From DATACN01 sp038215095 (GTDB taxonomy: Bacteria; Actinomycetota; Thermoleophilia; Solirubrobacterales; Thermoleophilaceae): 37,655 bases of DNA. A program made the translations under genes and the position numbers. Below the pieces are notes generated by a model. The model was given only the letters and a program-made list of their open reading frames with translations. It was not told the DNA's origin and searched no databases. This document shows positions 1 through 7,181 of this stretch, in pieces; position 1 is the stretch's first letter, and each line of letters begins with the position of its first letter. The stretch is taken from NCBI GenBank assembly GCA_038215095.1, contig JBBQRG010000025.1:1-37655 (forward strand), given 5' to 3'.

Positions 1-2
1 AC

Positions 3-137
3 CTCGTCGCCTCGATCCGCACCTGGGTCACCAACTGGAACGAGGACCCAAGGCCCTACGTCTGGCACAAGACCGCCGATCAGATCCTCGACAGCCTCGC
101 CTCCTACTGCCAGCGGATCTCCGACTCAGGTCACTAG
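3..137 (+). CDS. IS630-family transposase, C-terminal end (partial)
   Basis: An open frame enters from the left edge and stops at a TAG at 135-137. The last 44 residues contain TWVTNWNEDPRPYVWHKTAD followed by a helix ending in YCQRISDSGH. This tail (W-N-x-x-P-x-P-x-x-W-x-K-T-A-D-x-I then ARYCxRI) is what I know from the C-terminus of IS630-type DDE transposases. The catalytic DDE residues lie outside the window, so activity cannot be judged. It ends 29 bases before a tRNA-Ser gene. No terminal inverted repeat was identified. Confidence 0.7.
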   Translation, partial: LVASIRTWVTNWNEDPRPYVWHKTADQILDSLASYCQRISDSGH

Positions 138-166
138 CGCGCCGCGGCTACCCTCCGAGGCCGCCT

Positions 167-255
167 GGAGAGGTGACCGAGTGGCTTAAGGTGCACGATT
201 GGAAATCGTGTGGGCGGTCAACGCTGCCTCGTGGGTTCGAATCCCACCCTCTCCG
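167..255 (+). tRNA. tRNA-Ser (anticodon GGA)
   Basis: A complete class II tRNA can be folded by eye. The acceptor strand GGAGAGG at 167-173 pairs with CCTCTCC at 248-254, with discriminator G at 255. The anticodon stem is CACGA/TCGTG around loop TTGGAAA, giving anticodon GGA at 201-203. The T arm is GTGGG-TTCGAAT-CCCAC at 231-247, and a long variable arm, as expected for serine, lies between. CCA is not encoded. It decodes UCC/UCU. Confidence 0.95.
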
Positions 256-298
256 CCTCGCGGCTGCAAAGCGTCGCCTGTCGGCGTCATCGGTCGCT

Positions 299-316
299 CG
301 CGTGCTGAAGCACGCG
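299..316 (+). terminator. Hairpin downstream of tRNA-Ser, possible terminator
   Basis: A perfect 7-bp stem CGCGTGC/GCACGCG encloses a TGAA loop 43 bases after the tRNA. No T-run follows, only a C/T-rich stretch (CTCCCTGCTTCCTT). It lies between the tRNA and the 3' end of a convergent gene, a plausible place for a terminator. The function is inferred from position only. Confidence 0.35.
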
Positions 317-376
317 TCGCTCCCTGCTTCCTTGCCAGGCTCGCTTTTCGCCGCGAGCTTTCCCGATCTCTCCCGC

Positions 377-1441
377 CTAGAGCGCGGCCACCGACAGCAC
401 CGGCGGCAGCCGTGTGGCCACGTTCGCCCAGCTCGCCCCGGCGTTCCCTGAGCCGAACACGTCGCCGGAGGTTGCTCCGAAGTAGAGCTCGAGGTCCTCG
501 CCCTCGTTTGTCCAGTCGAAGGCCTCGCGCAGGATCGTCAGGTAGGCGTGCTCCTGCGGCAGGCCGTCCCCCCGCGGCGTCCAGCTCGCACCCGGGTCGC
601 GGGTCTCGTACACGCGCACGCGGCTGTCGGGAGTGACGCGGTCGGTGTCGGCGGTGAGCGGGATCAGGTAGGCGCTGTCGGGGTCGGCCGGGTCGATCGC
701 GAGTGGGAAGCCGAAGTCCGACGGCAGTCCGGCGGCGATGTCGGCCCACGACTCGCCGGCGTCGTCCGAGCGGTAGACGCCGCCGTGGAACTGCATGAAC
801 AGCCGCTCCGGGCGCCTCGGCGCGCGATGGAGGCGGTGCACGCACAGTCCGACCTCCTCCTCCGGCGTGTCCTCCGGCAGGTAGCGGGGCCATAGCCCCT
901 GGTTGCCCTTGCGCCATGACTCGCCACCATCGTCGGTGAGCCATACCCCGGCGGCCGAGACCGCCAGCGCCACCCGGTCGGGATCGCCGGGCCAGGTGGC
1001 GATCGAGTGCAGGCACATTCCGCCGCCGCCGGGCTTCCAGTGCTTTCTCGTGGGGTGCTCCCAGAGTCCGCGGTTGAGCTGCCAGCTCGCGCCGCCGTCG
1101 TGGCTCTCGAAGAGCACACCGGGGTCGCCGCCGGCGTAGAGCTTGCCCTCGGCCTCGCCGGGCACGATCACCCAGATCCGCTCGAGCGCGGCGTCCCCGC
1201 CCTCGGGCAGCTCGACGCCGCTCGCCTGCTCCCACTCGCCGGCCGGGTCGTCCGCGTACCAGAGCTTCGGGCCGTAGAACGCCGAGGTCACGGACGCCAG
1301 CGCGCGGCCGCTGCGCGGGTCGCGCATGGCGTACTCGACCGGCTCGCCGGCGAACGCCCGCGCGGTCACGTCAAACGGCTCCCCCGCCTCGCCCTCGAGC
1401 ACGAACAGGCCCTTCTTGGTGCCAAGCAGCAGCTCGGTCAT
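377..1441 (-). CDS. BNR/sialidase-like repeat beta-propeller protein
   Basis: This 354-residue protein has several Asp-box (BNR) repeats of the form S/T-x-D-x-G-x-x-W: SHDGGASW (about 113-120), TDDGGESW, SDDAGESW and later degenerate copies. Such repeats build a six- or seven-bladed propeller like those of sialidases and photosynthesis-assembly factor Ycf48. No signal peptide is evident (it starts MTELLLGTKKGLFVLEG), so a cytoplasmic location is likely. Catalytic residues of true sialidases were not recognised, so the common label 'exo-alpha-sialidase' would be a fold call, not an activity. It starts 4 bases after a MoaD-like gene and is probably co-transcribed with it, the cupin and the MFS gene. 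Confidence 0.8.
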   Translation of the reverse strand: MTELLLGTKKGLFVLEGEAGEPFDVTARAFAGEPVEYAMRDPRSGRALASVTSAFYGPKLWYADDPAGEWEQASGVELPEGGDAALERIWVIVPGEAEGKLYAGGDPGVLFESHDGGASWQLNRGLWEHPTRKHWKPGGGGMCLHSIATWPGDPDRVALAVSAAGVWLTDDGGESWRKGNQGLWPRYLPEDTPEEEVGLCVHRLHRAPRRPERLFMQFHGGVYRSDDAGESWADIAAGLPSDFGFPLAIDPADPDSAYLIPLTADTDRVTPDSRVRVYETRDPGASWTPRGDGLPQEHAYLTILREAFDWTNEGEDLELYFGATSGDVFGSGNAGASWANVATRLPPVLSVAAL

Positions 1442-1445
1442 CGCC

Positions 1446-1706
1446 TCATCCTCCCGAGATGGCGGGCAGGACGTCCACGCGGTCGGAGTCGCCGACCCGG
1501 GTGCCCCCGGCGCCGAGCTCGCCGTTCACGAAGACGTTGATGTGGCGGCGGATCAGGCCACGCTCGTCGAGGATCCAGCCGTCCATCGCCGGGTTCTCCC
1601 GCTCGAGCGACACCATCAGCTCGCCGACCGTGGCGCCCTCGACGAAGAGCTCGGCGCGGTCGCCGGCGAGCCGCTTGAGGGGGGCGCGCAGCCGTACGGT
1701 CGCCAT
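1446..1706 (-). CDS. MoaD/ThiS-family ubiquitin-like sulfur carrier protein
   Basis: This is an 86-residue beta-grasp protein. It begins MATVRLRAPLKRLAG, has the family-typical stretch TVGELMVSLERENPAM, and ends in ISGG. The terminal Gly-Gly is the residue pair adenylated by E1-like MoeB/ThiF enzymes and thiocarboxylated, as in MoaD, ThiS and archaeal SAMPs. Length fits the family (about 80-90). No E1 or MoaE homologue is adjacent. It sits between a cupin (11-base gap) and a BNR protein (4-base gap). Whether it feeds molybdopterin synthesis, perhaps for the molybdoenzyme near 4.4 kb, or another sulfur pathway is open. Confidence 0.8.
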   Translation of the reverse strand: MATVRLRAPLKRLAGDRAELFVEGATVGELMVSLERENPAMDGWILDERGLIRRHINVFVNGELGAGGTRVGDSDRVDVLPAISGG

Positions 1707-1716
1707 GGCAAGGCCC

Positions 1717-2106
1717 TCAGCGGGGCCACCAGTCGAAGAAGGCCTCGCCGTCGCCGTCGTGGCGCGCGCCGAAGGCCAGCAGCTCCAGCCCGTCCGGCCC
1801 GGCCTCGAAGGAGCGCGTGACCGTGGGCGCCACGCGGACCGCGTCGAGCGCCCCGATCTCCTCCACCTCGTCGTCGAGCTTCACGCGCCCCGAGCCCGAC
1901 ACCACCACGTAGACCTCCTCGGCCTGCTCGTGGCGGTGGGCAAAGCCCGGGTGCGCGTCCGGCTTGAACCTGAGGAAGGTCAAGCCGGTGCGCTCGGCGT
2001 CGAGGTCGGCGCCGGCGAAGCGCACCTGCTGGAACTGATCGAGGCCCACGTCCGGCGCGGAGTCCTTAACCTCGGTGAGGCTCTTGACGGTGTAGGGGGC
2101 GGTCAT
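1717..2106 (-). CDS. Cupin-domain protein
   Basis: A 129-residue single-domain cupin. Motif 1 is visible around FAHRHEQAEEVYVVVSGSG (about residues 54-73), with His-x-His and a downstream Glu as likely metal ligands. Motif 2 (APTVTRSFEAGPDGLELL) lacks the usual His, having Thr-Arg instead, so metal binding may be incomplete. Substrate unknown. It starts 4 bases after the stop of the MFS transporter, which suggests one transcription unit. Confidence 0.8.
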   Translation of the reverse strand: MTAPYTVKSLTEVKDSAPDVGLDQFQQVRFAGADLDAERTGLTFLRFKPDAHPGFAHRHEQAEEVYVVVSGSGRVKLDDEVEEIGALDAVRVAPTVTRSFEAGPDGLELLAFGARHDGDGEAFFDWWPR

Positions 2107-2110
2107 AGGC

Positions 2111-3577
2111 CTACGCGACCTCGGAGTAGGCCGGCTCCGCCTGCGGCGGCTCGACCTCGGCCACGTCCGCCTGCTTCTCGGGCTGGATCACCACGAGCGC
2201 GACCACGACCGCGGCCACGATCAGCGCGGCGGCGATGGCGAACGCGACGTGGTAGCCGCCGACGAGCGCCGAGGGGACCGAGCTGCCATCAGCGAGCAGG
2301 CCCTTGGTGTGGGTCGCCGACAGGGTGGCGAGCACGGCCAGCCCGAGCGCGCCGCCCACCTGCATGCTCGTGTTCACGAGGCCGGAGGCCAGGCCGGCGT
2401 CCTCGCGCGTGGCGCCGGACATGGCGAGCGTCATGAGCGCGGGGAACGAGCCACCGGCTCCGAGCGCGAGCAGCACCATCGTCGGCAGCACGTGCTCCAG
2501 GTAGTTGCCGTCGACGGGCGCCCGCACGAAGAGCAGCAGGCCGATCGCCACCAGGACGAGCCCTGGGATCAGGGTGGTGCGCGCGCCGAAGCGCATGACG
2601 AGCTTCTCGGAGTAGCGCAGCGACATCACGCCCATCACGAGCGTGGCGGGCAGGAAGGCGAGCCCGGTCTCGAGCGCGTCGTAGCCGAGCACGCGCCGGA
2701 GGTAGAGCGCCCCGACGAAGAACATGCCGAACATCCCTGCCACCACCAGCGCCTGGACCACGTTTGCGCCGGAGACGTTGCGCGAGCGGAAGATCCGCAG
2801 CGGGATGAGCGGGTTCTCGGCCCTGTGCTCGCGCAGGAGGAAGGCCGCCAGCAGCGCCAGCGAGACGGCGCCGAGGGCAAGCGTCTGGGAGTCGCCCCAG
2901 CCACGCTCGGCCGCGGGCTTGACGATCGTGTAGACGCCGAGCATCAGCGAGCTCGTGATCAGCACCGCGCCGGGCACGTCCGCGCCGCCGCCGAAGCCGA
3001 TGCCCTTCTCGCGCTCGAGCAGCCGCACGGCGAGCACCGCCGTGACGATGCCGATCGGGATGTTCACGAAGAAGATCCAGTGCCACGAGATCGCCTGCGT
3101 GAGAACGCCGCCCACCAACAGTCCGATCGAGCCGCCGGCCGAGGCCACGAAGCCGAACACGCCGATCGCCTTCGCCTGCTCCCGCGGCTTCGGGAACATC
3201 GTCACGATCATGCCGAGGATGACCGCTGAGGTCATGGCTCCGCCGACGCCCTGCACGAAGCGCGCGATCACGAGCATGGCCTGGCTGTTGGCAAGGCCGC
3301 AGAAGAACGACGCGAGCGTGAACACGGCGAGGCCGGCCAGGAATACCGTCTTGCGGCCCACGAGGTCGCCGAGGCGGCCGGCGAGCAGCAGCAGGCCGCC
3401 GAAGGCGATCAGGTAGGCGTTCAGCACCCAGGCAAGGCTCGACTGGGAGAAGCCCAGGTCGTCCTGCATGGACGGCAGGGCGACGTTCACCACGGTCCCG
3501 TCCAGCACGATCATGAGGAAGCCCACGCACAGCACGTAAAGGGCGATCCAGCGGGTTCTGTCGGTCTGCGCGGTCAT
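2111..3577 (-). CDS. DHA2-family MFS multidrug transporter
   Basis: A proton-driven efflux pump of the 14-helix EmrB/QacA type. The chosen product is 488 residues, in the family range. Recognisable elements are motif A LAGRLGDLVGRKTVFLAG near residue 66, the first-helix motif C-like region DGTVVNVALPSMQDDLGFS, and hydrophobic helices throughout. The start at 3577 (MTAQTDRTRW) was preferred over an upstream GTG at 3622 because AAGGAG lies about 8 bases before it. The C-terminal 25 residues are acidic and cytoplasmic. A divergent HxlR gene and palindromes in the shared spacer suggest repression by that regulator. Substrate unknown. Confidence 0.9.
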   Translation of the reverse strand: MTAQTDRTRWIALYVLCVGFLMIVLDGTVVNVALPSMQDDLGFSQSSLAWVLNAYLIAFGGLLLLAGRLGDLVGRKTVFLAGLAVFTLASFFCGLANSQAMLVIARFVQGVGGAMTSAVILGMIVTMFPKPREQAKAIGVFGFVASAGGSIGLLVGGVLTQAISWHWIFFVNIPIGIVTAVLAVRLLEREKGIGFGGGADVPGAVLITSSLMLGVYTIVKPAAERGWGDSQTLALGAVSLALLAAFLLREHRAENPLIPLRIFRSRNVSGANVVQALVVAGMFGMFFVGALYLRRVLGYDALETGLAFLPATLVMGVMSLRYSEKLVMRFGARTTLIPGLVLVAIGLLLFVRAPVDGNYLEHVLPTMVLLALGAGGSFPALMTLAMSGATREDAGLASGLVNTSMQVGGALGLAVLATLSATHTKGLLADGSSVPSALVGGYHVAFAIAAALIVAAVVVALVVIQPEKQADVAEVEPPQAEPAYSEVA

Positions 3578-3636
3578 CGGTTCGGCTCCTTGCATCTGGT
3601 GCATCTCGGTCACGTTCGGCACTGTAACACAGCTTG

Positions 3637-3659
3637 TCCTAGTTTAGGACTGACTAAAC
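3637..3659. promoter_or_regulatory. Overlapping inverted repeats, likely HxlR operator
   Basis: Two palindromes overlap in the spacer between the MFS gene and the divergent HxlR gene. The first is TCCTA-GTT-TAGGA (3637-3649), the second GTTTAG-GACTGA-CTAAAC (3642-3659). A partial repeat, GGACTAAAA, lies at about 3668. HxlR proteins bind dimer-symmetric sites in such divergent regions, so this is a strong operator candidate by sequence and position. Binding is inferred. Confidence 0.55.
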
Positions 3660-3697
3660 CTACATCAGGACTAAAATGCGCTAGACTGCCCATTGCA

Positions 3698-4360
3698 ATG
3701 GCAAGCACGCGCACGTATGGCGAGGCCTGTGCCGCTGCTCACGCCCTCGATCTGGTGGGCGAGCGCTGGGCCCTGCTGGTGGTCCGCGAGCTGATGCTCG
3801 GCCCCAAGCGCTTCTCCGACCTGCGGTCCGGGATCGTGCACGCCAGCCCAAACGTTCTCTCGCAGCGGCTGCGGGAGCTCGAGGAGACGGGCGTCATCCG
3901 GCGGCGCAGGCTCCCCCCGCCCGTGTCCGCGCGCGTGTACGAGCTGACGGAGTGGGGCCGCGAGCTCGAGCCGGCGCTGGACGCGCTGGGCCGCTTCGGC
4001 GCGCGCTCCCCGTTTCGGGTCCCTGACGCCGGCATGAGCGTGGACTCCCACGTGCTCGCGCTCGGGGCCATGTTCGAGCCCGAGCTCGCCGGCGACCTCG
4101 ACGCCACGATCCAGCTGCGCCTCGGCGAGGACCGCTTCCGCATCGGCATCTCGGGCGGCCTCCTCACGCACGTGCGCGGCGAGGCGCCGCGGCCCGACGC
4201 CGTGATCGACACCGAGCCCGCCACACTGGCCGGCCTGATCTGGATGGGCCTGCCGCTGACCCAGGCCGAGCGATCGGGTCAGGTGAAGATCGAGGGCGAC
4301 AGGAAGCTCGTGAAGCGCTTCCTCGGGCTGTTCCCGCTGCCGCCGCTCGCCGAGCCGTAG
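3698..4360 (+). CDS. HxlR-family transcriptional regulator with C-terminal SCP2-like domain
   Basis: A 220-residue protein. The N-terminal 100 residues are a winged helix of HxlR type: ALDLVGERWALLVVRELMLG, then FSDLRSGIVHASPNVLSQRL and the wing region with RRRRLPPPVSARVYELTEWG. Residues of about 120-215 (DATIQLRLGEDRFRIGIS and PATLAGLIWMGLPL) resemble the sterol-carrier-like domain found behind some HxlR domains and may bind a ligand. The ATG at 3698 begins right at the conserved domain and has no clear Shine-Dalgarno; upstream in-frame extension is not homologous. It probably controls the divergent MFS pump and itself through the palindromes at 3637-3659. Confidence 0.85.
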   Translation: MASTRTYGEACAAAHALDLVGERWALLVVRELMLGPKRFSDLRSGIVHASPNVLSQRLRELEETGVIRRRRLPPPVSARVYELTEWGRELEPALDALGRFGARSPFRVPDAGMSVDSHVLALGAMFEPELAGDLDATIQLRLGEDRFRIGISGGLLTHVRGEAPRPDAVIDTEPATLAGLIWMGLPLTQAERSGQVKIEGDRKLVKRFLGLFPLPPLAEP

Positions 4361-4374
4361 AGTCCACGGGAGCC

Positions 4375-4986
4375 ATGAGCAGCTTCGTCTCTCGCGGCTT
4401 CCGTGGGCGCCGCCGCACCCCCGAGGAGCTGGCCGACCGGATCCCTCCCGGCCAGTACTTCGAGCCCGGCTTCCCGGTGCTCACCGCCGGACCCACGCCG
4501 CGCGTGGAGCCCGAGACCTGGGCCTTCCAGATCGACGGCATGGTTGGCGCCGAGCGCGAATGGAGCTGGGACGAGTTCCACGCGCTGCCGTTCGAGACGG
4601 TGCCCTGCGACATCCACTGCGTGACGAAGTGGTCGAAGCTCGGCACCAACTTCGGCGGCGTCTCGCTCGACCTGCTGCTGGCCGAGGCGGAGCCGCAGGC
4701 CGCCTACGCCACGGCCTACTCCTATGGCGGCTACACCACCAACCTCGCGATCGACGACCTGACCGGCGGCAAGGCCTGGGTCGTGACCGAACACGAGGGC
4801 GATCCGCTCCCGCGCGAGCACGGCGGGCCCGCGCGGCTGCTGGTGCCCCACCTCTACTTCTGGAAGAGCGCGAAGTGGGTGGCCGGGCTGCGCCTGATGG
4901 ACCACGACGAGCCCGGCTTCTGGGAGCAGAACGGCTACCACAACCGCGGCGACCCCTGGAAGGAAGAGCGCTATTGGAACGACTGA
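4375..4986 (+). CDS. Sulfite-oxidase-like molybdopterin-dependent oxidoreductase
   Basis: A 203-residue protein with the core fold of the sulfite oxidase/YedY family. The likely molybdenum-ligating cysteine is in CDIHCVTKWSK (second Cys, about residue 82). Other family blocks are PPGQYFEPGFPVLTAGPTP, GGYTTNL, GGPARLLVPHLYFWKSAKWV and a C-terminal GYHNRGDPWKEERYW. No Tat signal is seen, so the enzyme is probably cytoplasmic. It overlaps the next gene by 13 bases, and that gene encodes a flavin reductase, the likely electron partner. This pairing recurs in actinobacteria. The natural substrate is not known for this subfamily. Confidence 0.87.
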   Translation: MSSFVSRGFRGRRRTPEELADRIPPGQYFEPGFPVLTAGPTPRVEPETWAFQIDGMVGAEREWSWDEFHALPFETVPCDIHCVTKWSKLGTNFGGVSLDLLLAEAEPQAAYATAYSYGGYTTNLAIDDLTGGKAWVVTEHEGDPLPREHGGPARLLVPHLYFWKSAKWVAGLRLMDHDEPGFWEQNGYHNRGDPWKEERYWND

Positions 4987-5693
4987 CCGCGGTCGAGCAG
5001 CGCGCCCCGGGCCGCTGGCAGCTCGCGACCGTGACGGCGCTCAAGCAGGAGACGACACGCGTGAAGTCGTTTCGCCTGCGCGTGCCGATGTGGATGCCGC
5101 ACCTGCCGGGACAGCACTACGACGTGCGGCTCACGGCGCCTGACGGCTACCGCGCCCAGCGCTCCTACTCGATCGCCTCCTCCGCGCTCGACGTTGGCGA
5201 GATCGAGCTGACGATCGACCGCCTCGACGACGGCGAGGTGTCGCCCTACTTCCACGACGTCCTCGAGGAGGGAGACGAGGTCGAGGTACGCGGTCCGTTC
5301 GCCTCGTACTTCGTCTGGCGCGGCGAGCAGCCCGTGACGCTGGTGGGCGGCGGCTCAGGCGTGGTGCCGCTGATGTGCATGCTGCGCCACCGGCGCCTCA
5401 CGATGCCCGAGCTGCCGATGCGCCTCGTGTTCTCCGTTCGCAACGCCGAGGACGTGATCTACGCGGACGAGCTGGGCGACGAGACACTGCTCACCTATAC
5501 GCGCGAGCCGCCGTCCGGCTGGCCGGGGCACACCGGGCGGATCGACGCGGAGCTGATCGCGCAAGCTGCGTTCGACGGCGGGACCGCGTTCGTGTGCGGG
5601 ACCAACGGGTTCGTGGAGTCCGCGGTGGAGCTGCTGCTGGCCGGCGGCATGGAGCCCGGTGCGATCCGCACCGAGCGCTTCGGCCCGACCTAG
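4974..5693 (+). CDS. FAD/NAD-dependent ferredoxin-reductase-type oxidoreductase
   Basis: A 239-residue FNR-superfamily protein. The FAD-binding segment has HLPGQHYDVRL and the R-x-Y-S motif QRSYSIASSA. The NAD(P) half has LVGGGSGVVPLMCML, and the C-terminus has FVCGTNGFVESAVELL followed by RTERFGPT. No ferredoxin domain is fused. I chose a TTG start at 4974: GGAAGGAAG lies 7 bases upstream and the frame has no ATG or GTG nearby. The start lies inside the end of the molybdoenzyme gene, so translation is probably coupled, and the product likely reduces or is reduced by that enzyme. Confidence 0.87.
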   Translation: MERLTAVEQRAPGRWQLATVTALKQETTRVKSFRLRVPMWMPHLPGQHYDVRLTAPDGYRAQRSYSIASSALDVGEIELTIDRLDDGEVSPYFHDVLEEGDEVEVRGPFASYFVWRGEQPVTLVGGGSGVVPLMCMLRHRRLTMPELPMRLVFSVRNAEDVIYADELGDETLLTYTREPPSGWPGHTGRIDAELIAQAAFDGGTAFVCGTNGFVESAVELLLAGGMEPGAIRTERFGPT

Positions 5694-6269
5694 CTAGAGC
5701 CCGAGCTCGCGCACGCCGGGCTCGTTCCAGCCCAGGTGATGGGCCAGCTCGTGGCGCAGCGTACGCTCGACCTGCGCGTCGAGCAGCTCCGGGTCGCCGC
5801 CGAAGTCGCGCTCGAGGGTGTCCTGGTAGATGACGATGCGGTCGGGGTAGTTGTCGCGGGCCACCGTGTCCCCGTAGTAGCGCCCGTACGCGCGGTACTG
5901 GTGGCCGCGCTGGGAGACCACCACCGGCACCGTCTCGAGCACCTCGAGAAACTCGGCCGGCAGGCGGTCCATCGCGTCCGCCACCAGCACCTCGAACTCC
6001 GTGGCCGCGGCGGCCAGGTCAGGCGAGCGGGCCAGCTCCTCGCTGCGGCGCACGACGCGGTCGAACTCCGGCTCGGTCATCCCCTCCCGGCCCATGAGCA
6101 GCACGCTGGCCCACGCGGTGATCAGGAGCAGCAGCACTCCGCCCGCGAGGAACTGCAGCAACTTCTCCGCCCCGTCCAGCGAGGGCGGGTTGAGCAGGAA
6201 CAGCAGCGTTCCGACCGTGAACGCCGCCATCCCGGCGGCCTTGAGCGGGGCTCTGAGCTCGTCCCTCAC
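5694..6269 (-). CDS. Membrane-anchored metallopeptidase-like protein (HExxH zincin)
   Basis: This 191-residue protein has two N-terminal hydrophobic segments (residues about 12-28 and 40-58) and a C-terminal minimal zincin domain. The active-site motif is HELAHHLGWNE at 173-183, with Glu-174 as base and His-173/His-177 as zinc ligands. The block PDRIVIYQDTLERD is typical of the DUF1025-type metallopeptidase family. Family members usually lack membrane segments, so the N-terminal hairpin is an addition. Its stop abuts the stop of the convergent reductase with no spacer. Substrate unknown. Confidence 0.8.
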   Translation of the reverse strand: MRDELRAPLKAAGMAAFTVGTLLFLLNPPSLDGAEKLLQFLAGGVLLLLITAWASVLLMGREGMTEPEFDRVVRRSEELARSPDLAAAATEFEVLVADAMDRLPAEFLEVLETVPVVVSQRGHQYRAYGRYYGDTVARDNYPDRIVIYQDTLERDFGGDPELLDAQVERTLRHELAHHLGWNEPGVRELGL

Positions 6270-6290
6270 ATAGTCGAGGGTACGCGCCGC

Positions 6291-6476
6291 CTAGTCGGAC
6301 TCGTCAGGGTCGCTGCTGCCGGCGGCGTCGGGGTTGCCCGTCGACTGCTCGTCGTCACCGGGCACGCCGGCGTTCTCCTCGGCGTCGTCGCGCGCGCCGG
6401 TGCCGCTGTCGTCGTCCGGCACCTGGCCCCCGGGTCCCTCCTCTGGCAGCTGGTCCGATTCCTCGTGCTCGCTCAT
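6291..6476 (-). CDS. Small acidic hypothetical protein
   Basis: A 61-residue, strongly acidic, Gly/Ser/Asp-rich protein without hydrophobic segments; it is predicted to be disordered. It shares a 4-base ATGA overlap with the upstream small gene, which suggests translational coupling and that both are genuine. Function not recognised. Confidence 0.55.
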   Translation of the reverse strand: MSEHEESDQLPEEGPGGQVPDDDSGTGARDDAEENAGVPGDDEQSTGNPDAAGSSDPDESD

Positions 6477-6682
6477 TCGTCCTCCTCCTTGGATTCGTCC
6501 TCTTCGTCTTCCCGGTCTTCCTTGGCCAGGGGATCGGACTGCGCGCCCGGCACCTGCTGGTCGGCCTGCTTGGACTCCCAGTCGCTGCGGCTCTTGTCGA
6601 TCCGCCCCGACACGCGCTCAGACTCCTGCTTCATCTTCTCGGCCTCGCGCTCCAGCTGCTCGGCCCGCTCGTCGTACTCCAT
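6473..6682 (-). CDS. Small charged coiled-coil hypothetical protein
   Basis: A 69-residue protein. Residues 1-45 are heptad-like and highly charged (DERAEQLEREAEKMKQESER), suggesting a coiled coil; residues 46-69 are a run of Asp, Glu and Lys. It overlaps the following acidic gene by ATGA. GGGAGGCC lies just upstream of the ATG. Function unknown; similar short charged proteins are common in actinobacterial genomes. Confidence 0.6.
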   Translation of the reverse strand: MEYDERAEQLEREAEKMKQESERVSGRIDKSRSDWESKQADQQVPGAQSDPLAKEDREDEEDESKEEDE

Positions 6683-6723
6683 CTGGCCTCCCTAGGTCTC
6701 GAGCCGCAGCGTACTGTGCAGCG

Positions 6724-7173
6724 ATGCGATTTCGGACGACGATCCAGCTGAACGGCAAGACCGCCACTGGCATCGAGGTCCCGGAGGAGGTCATCGACGA
6801 GCTCGGGTCCGGCAAGCGGCCGCCGGTGCGGGTCACGATCAATGGCCACACGTAACGCAGCACGGTCGCGCCACGTGGGGACCGCTACCTGGTCGGGGTG
6901 AGCGCGGAGAACCGCGAGGGCGCCGGAGTCGAGGCCGGTGACGAGGTGGACGTGGAGATCGAGCTGGACACCTCTCCGCGCGAGGTGGCCGTGTCGCCCG
7001 ACTTCGCGGCCGCGCTGGAAAGCGACGCGGCCGCCAAGAGCTTCTTCGAGAGCCTGACCCACAGCCAGAAGCAGTGGTACGTGCTGCCGATCGAGCAGGC
7101 CAAGAAGCCGGAGACTCGCGAGCGGCGCATCGAGAAGGCGCTCGACATGCTGCGCGAGGGCCGCAAGCGCTAG
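6724..7173 (+). pseudogene. DUF1905/YdeI-like protein interrupted by an in-frame stop
   Basis: Residues 1-43 (MRFRTTIQLNGKTATGIEVP onward, ending VRVTINGHT) form the first half of a DUF1905 beta-barrel. A TAA at 6853-6855 then stops the frame. The same frame continues without any shift as RSTVAPRGDRYLVGVSAENR, then EAGDEVDVEIELD, and ends in the YdeI/OmpD-associated helix region (FFESLTHSQKQWYVLPIEQA and RRIEKALDMLREG) at 7173. Homologues usually have Tyr at the stop position (T-Y-R/K-S/T), so one base change TAC or TAT to TAA explains it. The second half alone could be re-initiated at GTG 6898. A sequencing error is possible. Confidence 0.75.
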
Positions 7174-7181
7174 GCCCTCGG

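Noticed and set aside
167..255. tRNA-Ser(GGA) as the target of the element ending at 28.4 kb
   Set aside because: The scar's T arm and acceptor (GAGGG, CCCCTCC) differ from this tRNA (GTGGG, CCTCTCC) and its anticodon loop reads CGA, so a different tRNA gene was used.
186..1235. 349-residue minus frame overlapping the BNR gene and the tRNA
   Set aside because: It is Arg/Ala/Gly-rich, shows no domain, runs through an intact tRNA and is the shifted shadow of the BNR-repeat frame.
2249..3229. Long plus frame antisense to the MFS transporter
   Set aside because: Its His/Glu/Arg-rich translation has no fold; the opposite strand codes for a clear 14-helix transporter.
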